The position numbers were made by a program, and so were the translations under genes. From an uncultured Microbacteriaceae bacterium (lineage in GTDB: Bacteria; Actinomycetota; Actinomycetes; Actinomycetales; Microbacteriaceae), in assembly GCA_946481135.1 (NCBI GenBank), contig CAMLMQ010000003.1, positions 1 to 44,778 on the forward strand: a stretch of 44,778 bases of DNA, in the 5' to 3' direction. Shown in pieces: positions 1-7,774 of this stretch (position 1 is the stretch's first letter; each line of letters starts with the position of its first letter). A model generated the notes under the pieces. The model had not been told where the DNA came from. It saw nothing but the letters and a program-made list of their open reading frames with translations, and searched no databases.

Positions 1-2
1 TC

Positions 3-314
3 GCGCGCGCCCTCGCCGGGGAGCCGTCGGTGCTCATCGCCGACGAGATCACGTCGGCGCTCGACGTGTCGGTGCAGGGCGTCATCCTCAACCTGCTGCG
101 CGAACTGCAGTCGGAGCTGCACCTCACGATGCTGTTCATCTCGCACAATCTCGCGGTCGTGCGCTACGTCAGTCATGAGATCTGCGTGGCGCGCAACGGG
201 GTCGTCGTGGAGACGGGAGACACCGAGAGCCTGCTCGACGCACCGGGCGACGCCTACACGCGCGACCTGCTGAGTGCCGTGCCGACCCTCGGGCACCGAC
301 TCGAGCTGGAGTGA
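3..314 (+). CDS. Peptide/nickel-type ABC transporter ATP-binding protein, C-terminal part (5' end outside window)
   Basis: Only about the last 104 residues are present; the reading frame is open through the left edge. Visible are the Walker B/D-loop stretch [15 protein letters not shown], the H-loop histidine in [14 protein letters not shown], and the OppD/DppF-type C-terminal segment with [14 protein letters not shown]. This tail is typical of the Dpp/Opp family, whose ATPases energise import of di- and oligopeptides, opines or nickel. The protein is cytoplasmic and works with two permeases and a lipoprotein that must lie to the left. Its stop overlaps the GTG of the next gene (GTGA), so it is probably co-transcribed with the flavoprotein and reductase downstream. 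The substrate cannot be deduced from this end of the protein. Confidence 0.9.
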   Translation, partial: ARALAGEPSVLIADEITSALDVSVQGVILNLLRELQSELHLTMLFISHNLAVVRYVSHEICVARNGVVVETGDTESLLDAPGDAYTRDLLSAVPTLGHRLELE

Positions 315-946
315 ACCCGATGGATGTGACCGAACTCGCGCGGGTCGACCTGCGCAGCCTGCGGGCGAAGCTCGGCGAGCCGGACGCGCCGACGACGCAG
401 AAGATCACCGACTTCCTCGACGACAACTGCCTCGCCTTCCTCGCACACTCCCCCTTCGCCGTCCTCGCCACGTCGGACTCCGCGGGCAACTGCGACAGCT
501 CCCCTCGCGGCGACTACCCGGGATTCATCCGCGCGCTCGACCCGCGCACCCTCGTCATCCCCGACCGCCTGGGCAACAGGATCGCCGACACGTTCACGAA
601 CGTGCTCGACAACCCCCATGTGGGGGTGCTGAGCTTCGTGCCCGGCATGACGGAGACGCTGCGCATCAACGGGTCGGCGTTCGTCACCGACGACGCCCGC
701 GTGCTCGCGATGCTCGAGCAGGACCACGTCGTGCCCGACCTCGCGCTCGTCGTGCAGATCGAGCAGGTGTACTTGCACTGCGGGCGCGCGCTGTTGCGCT
801 CGCGGCTGTGGGACGCCGAGATGCAGGACCTCGCCGACGGCGTACCGAGCTCCGGGCAGATCTGGGCATCGATGTCGGGATGGGATGCCGCGACCGGCGA
901 TGTCATCGACGCCGCGATGTCGGGCGCCTACCGGGCTCTCTACTAG
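311..946 (+). CDS. Pyridoxamine 5'-phosphate oxidase-like FMN-binding protein (MSMEG_1061 type)
   Basis: The product is 211 residues if the GTG overlapping the previous stop is used; an ATG at 320 is an alternative that removes three residues. The central split-barrel fold of the PPOX/FMN-binding family is recognisable: a strand with [21 protein letters not shown], then [32 protein letters not shown], then a C-terminal [18 protein letters not shown]. The RLGNR-DTF-N-L-NPHVG pattern is characteristic of the MSMEG_1061 group of flavin- or F420-type oxidoreductases. Members often sit beside ferredoxin-reductase-like genes, as here. The most likely role is as a small cytoplasmic flavoenzyme working with the adjacent reductase; the substrate is unknown. 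The family assignment is firm and the reaction is not. Confidence 0.8.
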   Translation: MNPMDVTELARVDLRSLRAKLGEPDAPTTQKITDFLDDNCLAFLAHSPFAVLATSDSAGNCDSSPRGDYPGFIRALDPRTLVIPDRLGNRIADTFTNVLDNPHVGVLSFVPGMTETLRINGSAFVTDDARVLAMLEQDHVVPDLALVVQIEQVYLHCGRALLRSRLWDAEMQDLADGVPSSGQIWASMSGWDAATGDVIDAAMSGAYRALY

Positions 947-963
947 TGCGCGACCGGCGGGGC

Positions 964-1890
964 ATGACGACGCTCGTGGTGCGCGAGATCGTCCCCGAGA
1001 CGCCGTCGATCGTGAGCATCCGGTTGGAGCATCCCGACGGGCGCGAGCTGCCGCCGTGGGAGCCGGGCGCCCACCTCGACCTGCAGTTGCTGACCCGCCA
1101 CGAGCGCCAGTATTCGCTCTGCGGCGACCCGGGTGACCGCCGCGGGTACCGCATCGCCGTGCTGAGGGAGGAGCTGTCGCGCGGAGCCTCCGCCTACATC
1201 CACCGCTTCCTCGCCGTCGGCAGCCGCGTCTACGTGAGGCCCCCGCGCAACCTGTTCCCGCTCGAACCCGCCGCGGCGTACCTGCTGATCGCGGCGGGCA
1301 TCGGCATCACACCGATCCTCTCGATGGCGCGCCGGCTCGCCGCGACCGACGCCGACTGGCGCATGCTCTACCTCGCTCGCGGGACCGCCCACGTCGCCTT
1401 CGCCGACGAGCTGGCCGCCTTCGGCGACCGGGTGCGCGTCCACCTGAGCGCGGAGGACGGCCGACTCGACCTCGCGACGGAGGTCGCCGGGCTATGTCCG
1501 GGGACGGACGTCTACGCGTGCGGCTCCGCTGCCGTGACCGAGGCGCTGCTCGCCGCCCGGGATCGGCTCCCCGATGGCTGCGGCCTCCACCTGGAACGCT
1601 TCGAGCCAGCGGTCCGCGAGCACCTGCCGAACACCGCCTTCACCGTCGTCGCCGCGCGATCCGGGCGCGAGGTGGAGGTTCCGGCCGAGCGTCCGATGCT
1701 GGAGGCGCTGCAGGGGGCGGGTGTCGACCTGGCCGGCTCGTGCCTGCGAGGGGTGTGCGGGTCGTGCGCAGTGACGGTGCTCGACGGCGATCCCGAGCAC
1801 CGCGACTCGCTCACGATCGACGACGCGTCGGGCACGATGTACCCGTGCGTGTCTCGATCGCGCACGCCACGGCTCGTCATCGACGCGTAG
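964..1890 (+). CDS. PDR/VanB family oxidoreductase (flavin reductase with C-terminal 2Fe-2S ferredoxin domain)
   Basis: About 308 residues from the ATG at 964; a GTG at 946 that overlaps the previous stop would add six. Domain order is that of phthalate dioxygenase reductase: an N-terminal FMN-binding barrel (RQYSLCGDP), an NAD-binding domain (LLIAAGIGITPILSMARRL), and a C-terminal plant-type ferredoxin with the cysteine cluster CLRGVCGSC plus a distal Cys in MYPCVSRS. Such proteins pass electrons from NAD(P)H through FMN and 2Fe-2S to a Rieske-type oxygenase, as in vanillate O-demethylase. No oxygenase alpha subunit lies in the window, so the electron acceptor is either outside it or is the neighbouring flavoprotein. 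It is translationally close to that gene. Confidence 0.88.
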   Translation: MTTLVVREIVPETPSIVSIRLEHPDGRELPPWEPGAHLDLQLLTRHERQYSLCGDPGDRRGYRIAVLREELSRGASAYIHRFLAVGSRVYVRPPRNLFPLEPAAAYLLIAAGIGITPILSMARRLAATDADWRMLYLARGTAHVAFADELAAFGDRVRVHLSAEDGRLDLATEVAGLCPGTDVYACGSAAVTEALLAARDRLPDGCGLHLERFEPAVREHLPNTAFTVVAARSGREVEVPAERPMLEALQGAGVDLAGSCLRGVCGSCAVTVLDGDPEHRDSLTIDDASGTMYPCVSRSRTPRLVIDA

Positions 1891-2719
1891 CTGCCCGTCG
1901 CGCAGCACGCGTGAGACCGGCCACGAGCTCGGGCCACAGCTCGTGCGGGATGAGGTGGCCCATCCCGGCGTGCACCTGCAGCTCGGCCTGCGGCAGGGCC
2001 TCGGCGATCGCGACGGCCGCCGACCAGTGGAGAGCGGGGTCCTCGCGTCCGTGGAACACGAAAGCCGGGACGTCCACCTCCGCCAGCTGCTCGAGCCGAT
2101 CCGTCGCCCGGTAGAGCGCCGACCACTGGCGCACGAAGCCCTCGGGGAAGTAGCCGCGCTCGAACGCCTGTCGTGCCTTCTCGCGATGCCAGGCGACCTG
2201 CGGGTCGAATGGACCGCGGGCGGCGTCGTGGCGCGCGTAGGCCTCCGCGAAGCCGACCAGCTCCTCGACCGCGAAGCGCGGGGGCGGAACGAACTCGGGG
2301 TCGTCGTGCAGCACCCAGTCGCCCCGGCCGGGGATCGTGGACAGCAGCCCGAGGCTCAGCACCCGGTCGGGGTGGTCGAGCACGAGACGCTGGGCGATGA
2401 TGCCGCCCATCGAGTGCCCGGCCACATGGGCGGCGGCCGCCCCCAGGGCGTCCATCACGCGTACGACGTCGTCGGCCATCTCGTCGACGCCGTAGCCGCC
2501 GTCGATGTCGGCCGGTCCCCCGAACTTCGACGACATGCCCGTGTCGCGGTTGTCGAAGCGGGCGACCCGGAAGCCCTCGGCCACGAGGAGGGCCATGAGG
2601 TCGTCGTGCCAGGAGATCAGTTGCGCGCCGCCCCCCGAGACGAGGACGAGCAACGGGGAGGCGGGATCGCCCACGACCTCGTAGTGGATGTCGACGCCGC
2701 CGGAACTCGCGAGGGGCAT
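1877..2719 (-). CDS. Alpha/beta hydrolase
   Basis: The product is 280 residues, beginning at the ATG whose reverse complement lies at 2717-2719; an upstream open frame exists but runs inside the cupin gene. Visible are the oxyanion-hole strand LLVLVSGGG, the ARFDNRDTGMSS loop, the nucleophile elbow GHSMGG (Ser in G-x-S-x-G), the acid-bearing FHGREDPALHW, and the catalytic His in GMGHLIPHELW. This matches epoxide-hydrolase/haloperoxidase-like esterases of about 280 residues (pfam Abhydrolase_1). The gene starts only 3 bases after the cupin stop and converges on the reductase gene, overlapping its tail by 14 bases. It is probably a cytoplasmic ester or lactone hydrolase in the catabolic operon; substrate unknown. 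Confidence 0.88.
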   Translation of the reverse strand: MPLASSGGVDIHYEVVGDPASPLLVLVSGGGAQLISWHDDLMALLVAEGFRVARFDNRDTGMSSKFGGPADIDGGYGVDEMADDVVRVMDALGAAAAHVAGHSMGGIIAQRLVLDHPDRVLSLGLLSTIPGRGDWVLHDDPEFVPPPRFAVEELVGFAEAYARHDAARGPFDPQVAWHREKARQAFERGYFPEGFVRQWSALYRATDRLEQLAEVDVPAFVFHGREDPALHWSAAVAIAEALPQAELQVHAGMGHLIPHELWPELVAGLTRAARRAATRR

Positions 2720-2721
2720 GG

Positions 2722-3120
2722 TCAGGACTCCTTCGAGGTGAACGGATTGCCCGACGGGGGGCCGAAAAGGAGCACCACCTCGGCGGGGCTCGCCGAGACG
2801 TTGCGCACGCCGTGCGGAACCCCTTCGGGGACGTAGACGGCGTCGCCCGGCCGCAGCGTCTCGGTCTCGTCGCCGACGAACATCTCGACCTCCCCCGCGA
2901 CGCAGAGGTACAGCTCGTCCTCGCTGATCTCGGAACAGCTCGCCGGGTCGCCGCGGAGATGTAGGTGCTCGCCCTCCTCGGCTCCCGGGTCGAGGTGGTA
3001 GAGCATGACCGAGGTCTCGAGCCGCGTGAGCGCGCGGAAGTACCACTCGACGCCGACGGCGCCGGCGCCCCGGTAAAGATTCCACTCGTGGTGGTCGGCG
3101 CCGCGACGATGGACGAGCAT
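2722..3120 (-). CDS. Cupin-domain protein
   Basis: A 132-residue single-domain cupin. The first cupin motif is represented by DPGAEEGEHLHLRGD with EDELYLCVAGEVEMFVGDE, and the second by GDAVYVPEGVPHGVRNVS. Histidines of EHLHL and PHGV and the Glu of EDEL would form the usual 3-His/1-Glu type metal site, although spacing in the first motif is loose (an extra DPASCSEISE insert, with a cysteine). Small cupins of this kind act as isomerases, dioxygenases or ligand-binding regulators. It lies between the ornithine cyclodeaminase-like gene (12 bases upstream in transcription) and the alpha/beta hydrolase (2 bases downstream), and so belongs to the leftward operon. Family call is good; function is open. 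Confidence 0.82.
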   Translation of the reverse strand: MLVHRRGADHHEWNLYRGAGAVGVEWYFRALTRLETSVMLYHLDPGAEEGEHLHLRGDPASCSEISEDELYLCVAGEVEMFVGDETETLRPGDAVYVPEGVPHGVRNVSASPAEVVLLFGPPSGNPFTSKES

Positions 3121-3132
3121 GGCGGCGTCGGG

Positions 3133-4239
3133 TCAGGCGGCCGGCGCGGGGGTCATCGAGAACCCGAACAGGTCCTTCGGGTTCTCCGGCTCGGCGACGA
3201 GGTCGATCTCGGTGACGAGGTCGGTGCCCGCCACGTCATCGCGGACATAGCGCAGGGCCGAGAAGTCCTCGATCGCGAAGCCGACCGAGTCGAAGATCGT
3301 GACCGCCTCGGGCGACGTGCGACCCGGACGTCGCCCCGCGAAGACCTCCCACAGTTCGACGACGGGGAAGTCGTCGGGCTTGTTCTGGATCTCCCCCTCG
3401 ATCCGCGTCTGCGGCGGATACTCGACGAAGACCTCGCCCCGGTCGAGGATCGCCGGGTCGAGCTCGGTCTTGCCCGGGCAGTCGCCACCGATCGCGTTGA
3501 GATGCATGCCGTCCGCGATGTCGGCATCCTCCAGCACGATCGCGTTCTGCTTGTCGGCTGTGCATGTGGTGACGATGTCGGCGCCCCGGGTCGCGTCGTG
3601 GGCGCTCGACGCAAGGATCACGTCGAACCCGAGCGGCTCGAGATTGCGCGCGCACTTGCGCATCGCCTCGGGGTCGGTGTCCCAGAGCCGGAGGGTGTCG
3701 ACCCCGAGCACCTCCCGGAACGCGAGCGCCTGGAATTCCGACTGGCTGCCGGCACCGATGAGTGCCATCGTGCGCGACTCGGGACGCGCGAGCACGCGCG
3801 CGACGGCCGCCGACGTTGCCGCCGTGCGCAGCGCGGTGAGCACCGTCATCTCGGAGACGAACACGGGGTAGCCGTTGTGCACGTCGGCGAGCATCCCGAA
3901 GGCGGTCACTGTCGAGAAACCGCGCACGGGGTTGAAGGGGTGCCCGTTGACGTACTTGAACGCGTACGCGTCGGGGTCGCTGATCGGCATCAGCTCGATC
4001 ACCCCGAACGGCGTGTGGTTCGCCACCCGTTCCTTCTTGTCGAACGACTGCCACCGGGTGAAGTCCTCGGCGATGTAGTCGGCCAGGCCGCGGAGGATGG
4101 CGCCCGTCCCGCGCGCCGTGATCCACCGGGTCATGTCGCGCACGCCCACGAAAGCGGTCATGTCCCCATGCTCGCCGAACTCTCCCGCCGTTCCCATGGA
4201 TGTTTCGCCCACGCGTGTGAGCGGAAGGTGGGTTCTCAT
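3133..4239 (-). CDS. Ornithine cyclodeaminase/mu-crystallin family protein
   Basis: The product is 368 residues from the ATG that overlaps the upstream stop (ATGA at 4236-4239). An internal ATG at 4161 gives MTAFVGVRDMTRW, which aligns with the usual family N-terminus and has a G-rich ribosome-binding stretch, so the first 26 residues may not be made. Family features are VKYVNGHP-like text (FKYVNGHPFNPVRG), the Rossmann motif MALIGAGSQSEFQALAF, and the substrate/NAD region HLNAIGGDCPGKTELD. Members use tightly bound NAD to deaminate ornithine to proline, or act as alanine or ketimine dehydrogenases. Text and length are closest to the true ornithine cyclodeaminase branch. It is in one operon with the PaiB-like and M20 genes, suggesting processing of an amino acid freed by the M20 enzyme. 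Confidence 0.85.
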   Translation of the reverse strand: MRTHLPLTRVGETSMGTAGEFGEHGDMTAFVGVRDMTRWITARGTGAILRGLADYIAEDFTRWQSFDKKERVANHTPFGVIELMPISDPDAYAFKYVNGHPFNPVRGFSTVTAFGMLADVHNGYPVFVSEMTVLTALRTAATSAAVARVLARPESRTMALIGAGSQSEFQALAFREVLGVDTLRLWDTDPEAMRKCARNLEPLGFDVILASSAHDATRGADIVTTCTADKQNAIVLEDADIADGMHLNAIGGDCPGKTELDPAILDRGEVFVEYPPQTRIEGEIQNKPDDFPVVELWEVFAGRRPGRTSPEAVTIFDSVGFAIEDFSALRYVRDDVAGTDLVTEIDLVAEPENPKDLFGFSMTPAPAA

Positions 4240-4871
4240 CCGGCGAGGCGGGGAGCGTTGACCTTCTCGATGCGGTCGGCGAGCGCGGCGTTCGCATAGG
4301 GCCCCGGCCGACGCAGGGCGTCGAGAATGCGCGTCACGACGTCGGCGGGCTTGTCCTGACTCATCTTGTCCTTCGCCTCGATGCGCTCGACACGGAGCCG
4401 GAAGCCGACGGTGCCGTGCACGATGCGCTCGGCGTAGGCCGTGTTCTCGAGCGTGCCGCGCATCCGGAACGGGTTCGGCAGCGGGTCCTCGAAGCGGTCG
4501 ACGAGCCGTTCGAGCACCGCGAGGTTCTCGGCGTCCGAGAGGAGCTCGGGGATGCCGTAGGCGTGGACGGTCGCGAAGTCCCAGGTCGGCACGGCCGGCG
4601 AGACCCCGTACCAGGAGGGCGAGATGTAGCCCGCGGGTCCCGAGAACACGACGACGATCTCGGACTCGCCGAGCCGGTGCAGCCGCTCGTCGGGACGACC
4701 GACATGACTCACGAGCACGAGGTCATCACCGCCTTCCTCCAGCAGGAACGGATAGTGGGAGACGACGACGCCGTCGGGCGTCGCGCTCGCCATCGTCGCC
4801 CAGGGATGCGCGCGGATGATCGCCCGGATCGCCTCGGGGTCGGTCAGCTCGTAGTCGCGCGTGTGGCGCAT
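4236..4871 (-). CDS. PaiB-like FMN-binding protein (putative negative transcriptional regulator)
   Basis: The product is 211 residues and is a clear member of the PaiB/FMN_bind_2 family: HPWATMASATPDGVVVSHYP, PAGYISPSWYG, VPTWDFATVHAYG, and a C-terminal VRIEAKDKMSQDK-like segment (VERIEAKDKMSQDKPADV). In Bacillus, PaiB is linked to polyamine acetylation and sporulation control, and the fold is a flavin-reductase-like split barrel. Here it lies between an M20 amidohydrolase (stop 2 bases before its start) and an ornithine cyclodeaminase-like gene (overlapping ATGA), so all three are translationally coupled. A role tied to polyamine, ornithine or acylated amine breakdown is a reasonable inference. 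Whether it binds DNA or is an enzyme is not decided by the sequence. Confidence 0.87.
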   Translation of the reverse strand: MRHTRDYELTDPEAIRAIIRAHPWATMASATPDGVVVSHYPFLLEEGGDDLVLVSHVGRPDERLHRLGESEIVVVFSGPAGYISPSWYGVSPAVPTWDFATVHAYGIPELLSDAENLAVLERLVDRFEDPLPNPFRMRGTLENTAYAERIVHGTVGFRLRVERIEAKDKMSQDKPADVVTRILDALRRPGPYANAALADRIEKVNAPRLAG

Positions 4872-4873
4872 GA

Positions 4874-6067
4874 TCAGTCCCCTCGATGCAGCCGTCGCCA
4901 GGCGAGCTCGGCGAGCGTCGCGGCGGCGAGCGGCAGCACTCCCTCGTCGAACGTCGCCTGCTCGGAGTGCATGGCGGGCGCGTCGCTCTCGTCGAGCCCC
5001 GGCAGGCGCGCCCCGAGGAACACGAGCGCGCCGGGGACGGCCTCGAGCACGTAGGCGAAGTCCTCCGACGCCATCGCGGGCGAGGGCAGTTCGCGAACCC
5101 GGTGCGGTCCGACGAGCTGCTCGAGCACGGCGGTCGCTGCGGCGGTCTCGGTCGGGTCGTTGACGGTGACCGGATACGAGTCGACCCATTCCACGTCGAC
5201 GCTCGCGCCGTGCGCTGCGGCGATCCCCTCGACGAACGGACCGAGCCGATCGTGCACGAGGGCGAAGGTGTCGCGCGAGAGCGTGCGCACGTTGATCCCG
5301 AGCTCCACCCGGGTGGCGAGAACGTTCGGTGCCGTCGAGTCGCTCGACAGTCGCGTCACCGAGACGACTGCCGGATCGGCGGCGGGAACGCGACGGGCGA
5401 CGAATGTCTGCAGCGCGAGCACGATCTCGGCCGCGACGGGGATCGGGTCGACCGCGAGGTGCGGGATCGCGGCATGACCGCCCGTGCCCGTCACGCGGAT
5501 CGTGAGCCCGCTCGCGCTCGCCATGATCGGCCCCGGACGGGTCGTGAAGACTCCGGAGGGGAACACGGAGTCGACGTGCAGCGCGTACGCGGCGACCGGT
5601 CGGGACGGCCCGGCGTCGAGCGCGCCCTCCTCGATCATGAGGCGACCACCGGCATAGCCCTCTTCCCCCGGCTGGAACATGAACACGACGGCGCCGGGCA
5701 GCTCCTCGCGACGCGCCGCGAGGAGGCGGGCCGCCCCGACGAGGCCCGTCATGTGGAGGTCGTGACCGCACGCGTGCATCGTGCCCCGCTCGGACGCGAA
5801 CGGCAGCCCGGTCTGCTCCGTCACGGGCAGCCCGTCCATGTCGGCGCGGAGCAGCACGGTCGGTCCGGAACGCCCACCTCGCAGGACGCCGATCACCGAG
5901 GTGAGTCCCGCGCCTCGGGAGAGTTCGAGACCGAGCCCGGCGAGCGCCTCCTCGACCGCGTCGCGCGTCGCCGGCAGGTCGAGGCCGACCTCGGGATGCG
6001 CGTGCAGCTTCCGCCGGAGCTCGACGAGCTCGCCGCGGAGGGAGCCGGCGTCGTCGAGGAAGGTCAT
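4874..6067 (-). CDS. M20 family metallo-amidohydrolase
   Basis: The product is 397 residues from the ATG at 6065-6067. Metal-site motifs of the M20D amidohydrolase group are all visible: LHAHPEVGLD (residues 21-30), the ADMDGLPV stretch, MHACGHDLHM (97-106, with a Cys ligand), QPGEEG (132-137), a conserved HVDS, a dimerisation domain with GTGGHAAIPH, and a terminal ligand His in MHSEQATFDEG. The cysteine-type metal site is typical of IAA-amino-acid, hippurate and N-acyl-amino-acid hydrolases rather than true peptidases. It should free an amino acid from an acyl group in the cytoplasm. It leads the leftward operon with the PaiB-like, cyclodeaminase, cupin and hydrolase genes and is divergent from the first YtcJ-like gene. 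Confidence 0.92.
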   Translation of the reverse strand: MTFLDDAGSLRGELVELRRKLHAHPEVGLDLPATRDAVEEALAGLGLELSRGAGLTSVIGVLRGGRSGPTVLLRADMDGLPVTEQTGLPFASERGTMHACGHDLHMTGLVGAARLLAARREELPGAVVFMFQPGEEGYAGGRLMIEEGALDAGPSRPVAAYALHVDSVFPSGVFTTRPGPIMASASGLTIRVTGTGGHAAIPHLAVDPIPVAAEIVLALQTFVARRVPAADPAVVSVTRLSSDSTAPNVLATRVELGINVRTLSRDTFALVHDRLGPFVEGIAAAHGASVDVEWVDSYPVTVNDPTETAAATAVLEQLVGPHRVRELPSPAMASEDFAYVLEAVPGALVFLGARLPGLDESDAPAMHSEQATFDEGVLPLAAATLAELAWRRLHRGD

Positions 6068-6187
6068 GTCCCCAGCATCCCGGACCCCGCGGGCGCCGTC
6101 GCCGGACCCATCCCACATCGCGCTCGCCACGCAGTTGGTGGACCCCACATGGCCCGCGCATCTCGAGGTGGATACCGTCGGAACGCG

Positions 6188-7768
6188 ATGACCCTCTTCA
6201 CGAACGCGAACGTCTTCACCGGCCGGAACGCGACCGACCGCGCCTCCGCCTTCCGCGTCGAGGACGGCCTCGTCACCTGGGTCGGCGAGGCCGCCGAGGT
6301 CGTGGATGCGGAGGCGATCGACCTCGGTGGCCGCGTCGTGCTGCCGGGTCTGCTCGACCTCCACACGCATCCCGCGGTCATGGCGACGCGCGGCGATGCG
6401 ATCGACGTGCTCCCGCCCCGGGTGGCCTCGATCGCGCACCTCGTCGAGCGGCTCCGCGAGCATCCCGCGCTCGGTGCGGGCGGCGAGGCGTGGATCACCG
6501 GCAACGGCTACGACGACACGGCGTATCCCGAGGGGCGGGCCCCGAACCGGCACGACCTCGACCGGGTGTCGACCGAACAGCCGATCCTCGTCTGGCGCTG
6601 CGACAGCCACTCCGCGGCGGCCAACACGCGAGCCCTCGAGCTCGCCGGGATCACGGCCGCGACGCCCGATCCCGTCGGCGCTCGCTTCGAGCGCGACGCC
6701 GACGGGGTGCCGACCGGTCTGCTCGTCGAGCACAACGCGGTGCGGGCGGTCGCGCAGCACATCCCGGTGCCCGATGCCGCCGAGTACGCCCGTGTCCTCG
6801 CCGCGTACGACGATCACTTCCTCTCGCACGGTCTGACGAGCGTGTGCGACCTGCTCTCGACCTACGTGCCCGATCACCTCGCGACGTTCCGCGCGGCACG
6901 GACACAGGGGCTGCGCACGCGCGTGAACCTCTACCCCGGGTGGTCGGCCGACCTGCCCGACCTCGAGGCCGGCGACGCCGAGGGTCCCGTACGGATCGCC
7001 GGATGCAAGGTGCTCGTGGACGGCGCCTTCTCCAACCGCACGGCCTGGGTCGCCGACCCCTACCCCGACTCCCACGACCACGGCATGCCGACGCTCACCG
7101 ACGACGAGCTGCGCGCGGCCTGCGCGTGGGCGCGCCGCAACGGCGTGCAGCTCGCCGTGCACGCGATGGGCGACGCCGCGCTCCATCACGTCGTCGACCT
7201 GCTCGGCGACGAGGAGCCGTGGCTCGCCGACGTCCCGTCGGTGCGCTTCGAGCACGCGACGCTCGTCTCCCGCGAGCTCATCGCTCGACTCGAAGCGGCA
7301 CGCATGACGTTCGGCATCGCGACGCACACGATCTTCCTCTACGCCGAGACGGCGGCCTACCACGAGAATCTCGGCCCCGAGCAGGCGCGCATCGCGTACC
7401 CCGTGCGGTCGCTGCTCGCGTCGTCCCTGCCGCTGGCGCTCTCGTCGGATCGGCCCGCGACGGCGTGGGACGACGCCGACGACGTGTTCGTCTCGGTCGA
7501 GGCCGCGGTCCGCCGCGTCGCCCACGACGGCTCCGACATCGGCGCGGCAGAGGCCGTGCCGGTCGAGGACGCGCTGCTGCTCTACACGTCACGGGCGGCG
7601 CGGCTCGTCGCGTTCGACGCGCGGGTCGGCACGCTCGAGCCCGGGGCGGCCGGCGACTTCGTCGTCCTCGACCGCGACGTCTTCGCCGTTCCCGCGGAGC
7701 AGATCCACGAGGTGCGGATCGCGGAGACGTGGATCGCCGGCGAGAGGGCCTGGTCGCTCGGCAGCTGA
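6188..7768 (+). CDS. YtcJ-like amidohydrolase (amidohydrolase family 3), copy 1
   Basis: The product is 526 residues starting at the ATG at 6188. It has the N-terminal composite sheet with GRVVLPGLLDLHTHP (metal ligands in H-T-H), a KVLVDGAFSNRTAW segment carrying the conserved Lys, HAMGDAALH, VRFEHATLVS and a LSSDRP segment supplying the final Asp. These mark the YtcJ/N-substituted formamide deformylase subgroup of the amidohydrolase superfamily, cytoplasmic zinc enzymes that cleave amide or formamide bonds. It is divergent from the M20 operon across a 120-base gap and convergent with a second, clearly different YtcJ-like gene. Pairing with the M20 and cyclodeaminase genes suggests shared work on an acylated nitrogen compound; the actual substrate is unknown. 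Confidence 0.88.
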   Translation: MTLFTNANVFTGRNATDRASAFRVEDGLVTWVGEAAEVVDAEAIDLGGRVVLPGLLDLHTHPAVMATRGDAIDVLPPRVASIAHLVERLREHPALGAGGEAWITGNGYDDTAYPEGRAPNRHDLDRVSTEQPILVWRCDSHSAAANTRALELAGITAATPDPVGARFERDADGVPTGLLVEHNAVRAVAQHIPVPDAAEYARVLAAYDDHFLSHGLTSVCDLLSTYVPDHLATFRAARTQGLRTRVNLYPGWSADLPDLEAGDAEGPVRIAGCKVLVDGAFSNRTAWVADPYPDSHDHGMPTLTDDELRAACAWARRNGVQLAVHAMGDAALHHVVDLLGDEEPWLADVPSVRFEHATLVSRELIARLEAARMTFGIATHTIFLYAETAAYHENLGPEQARIAYPVRSLLASSLPLALSSDRPATAWDDADDVFVSVEAAVRRVAHDGSDIGAAEAVPVEDALLLYTSRAARLVAFDARVGTLEPGAAGDFVVLDRDVFAVPAEQIHEVRIAETWIAGERAWSLGS

Positions 7769-7774
7769 GGCGTG

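Noticed and set aside
274..963. N-terminal extension of the PDR reductase frame
   Set aside because: The upstream 230 codons overlap the PPOX-like gene and read as low-complexity Arg/Pro text; the reductase fold begins at MTTLVVREI.
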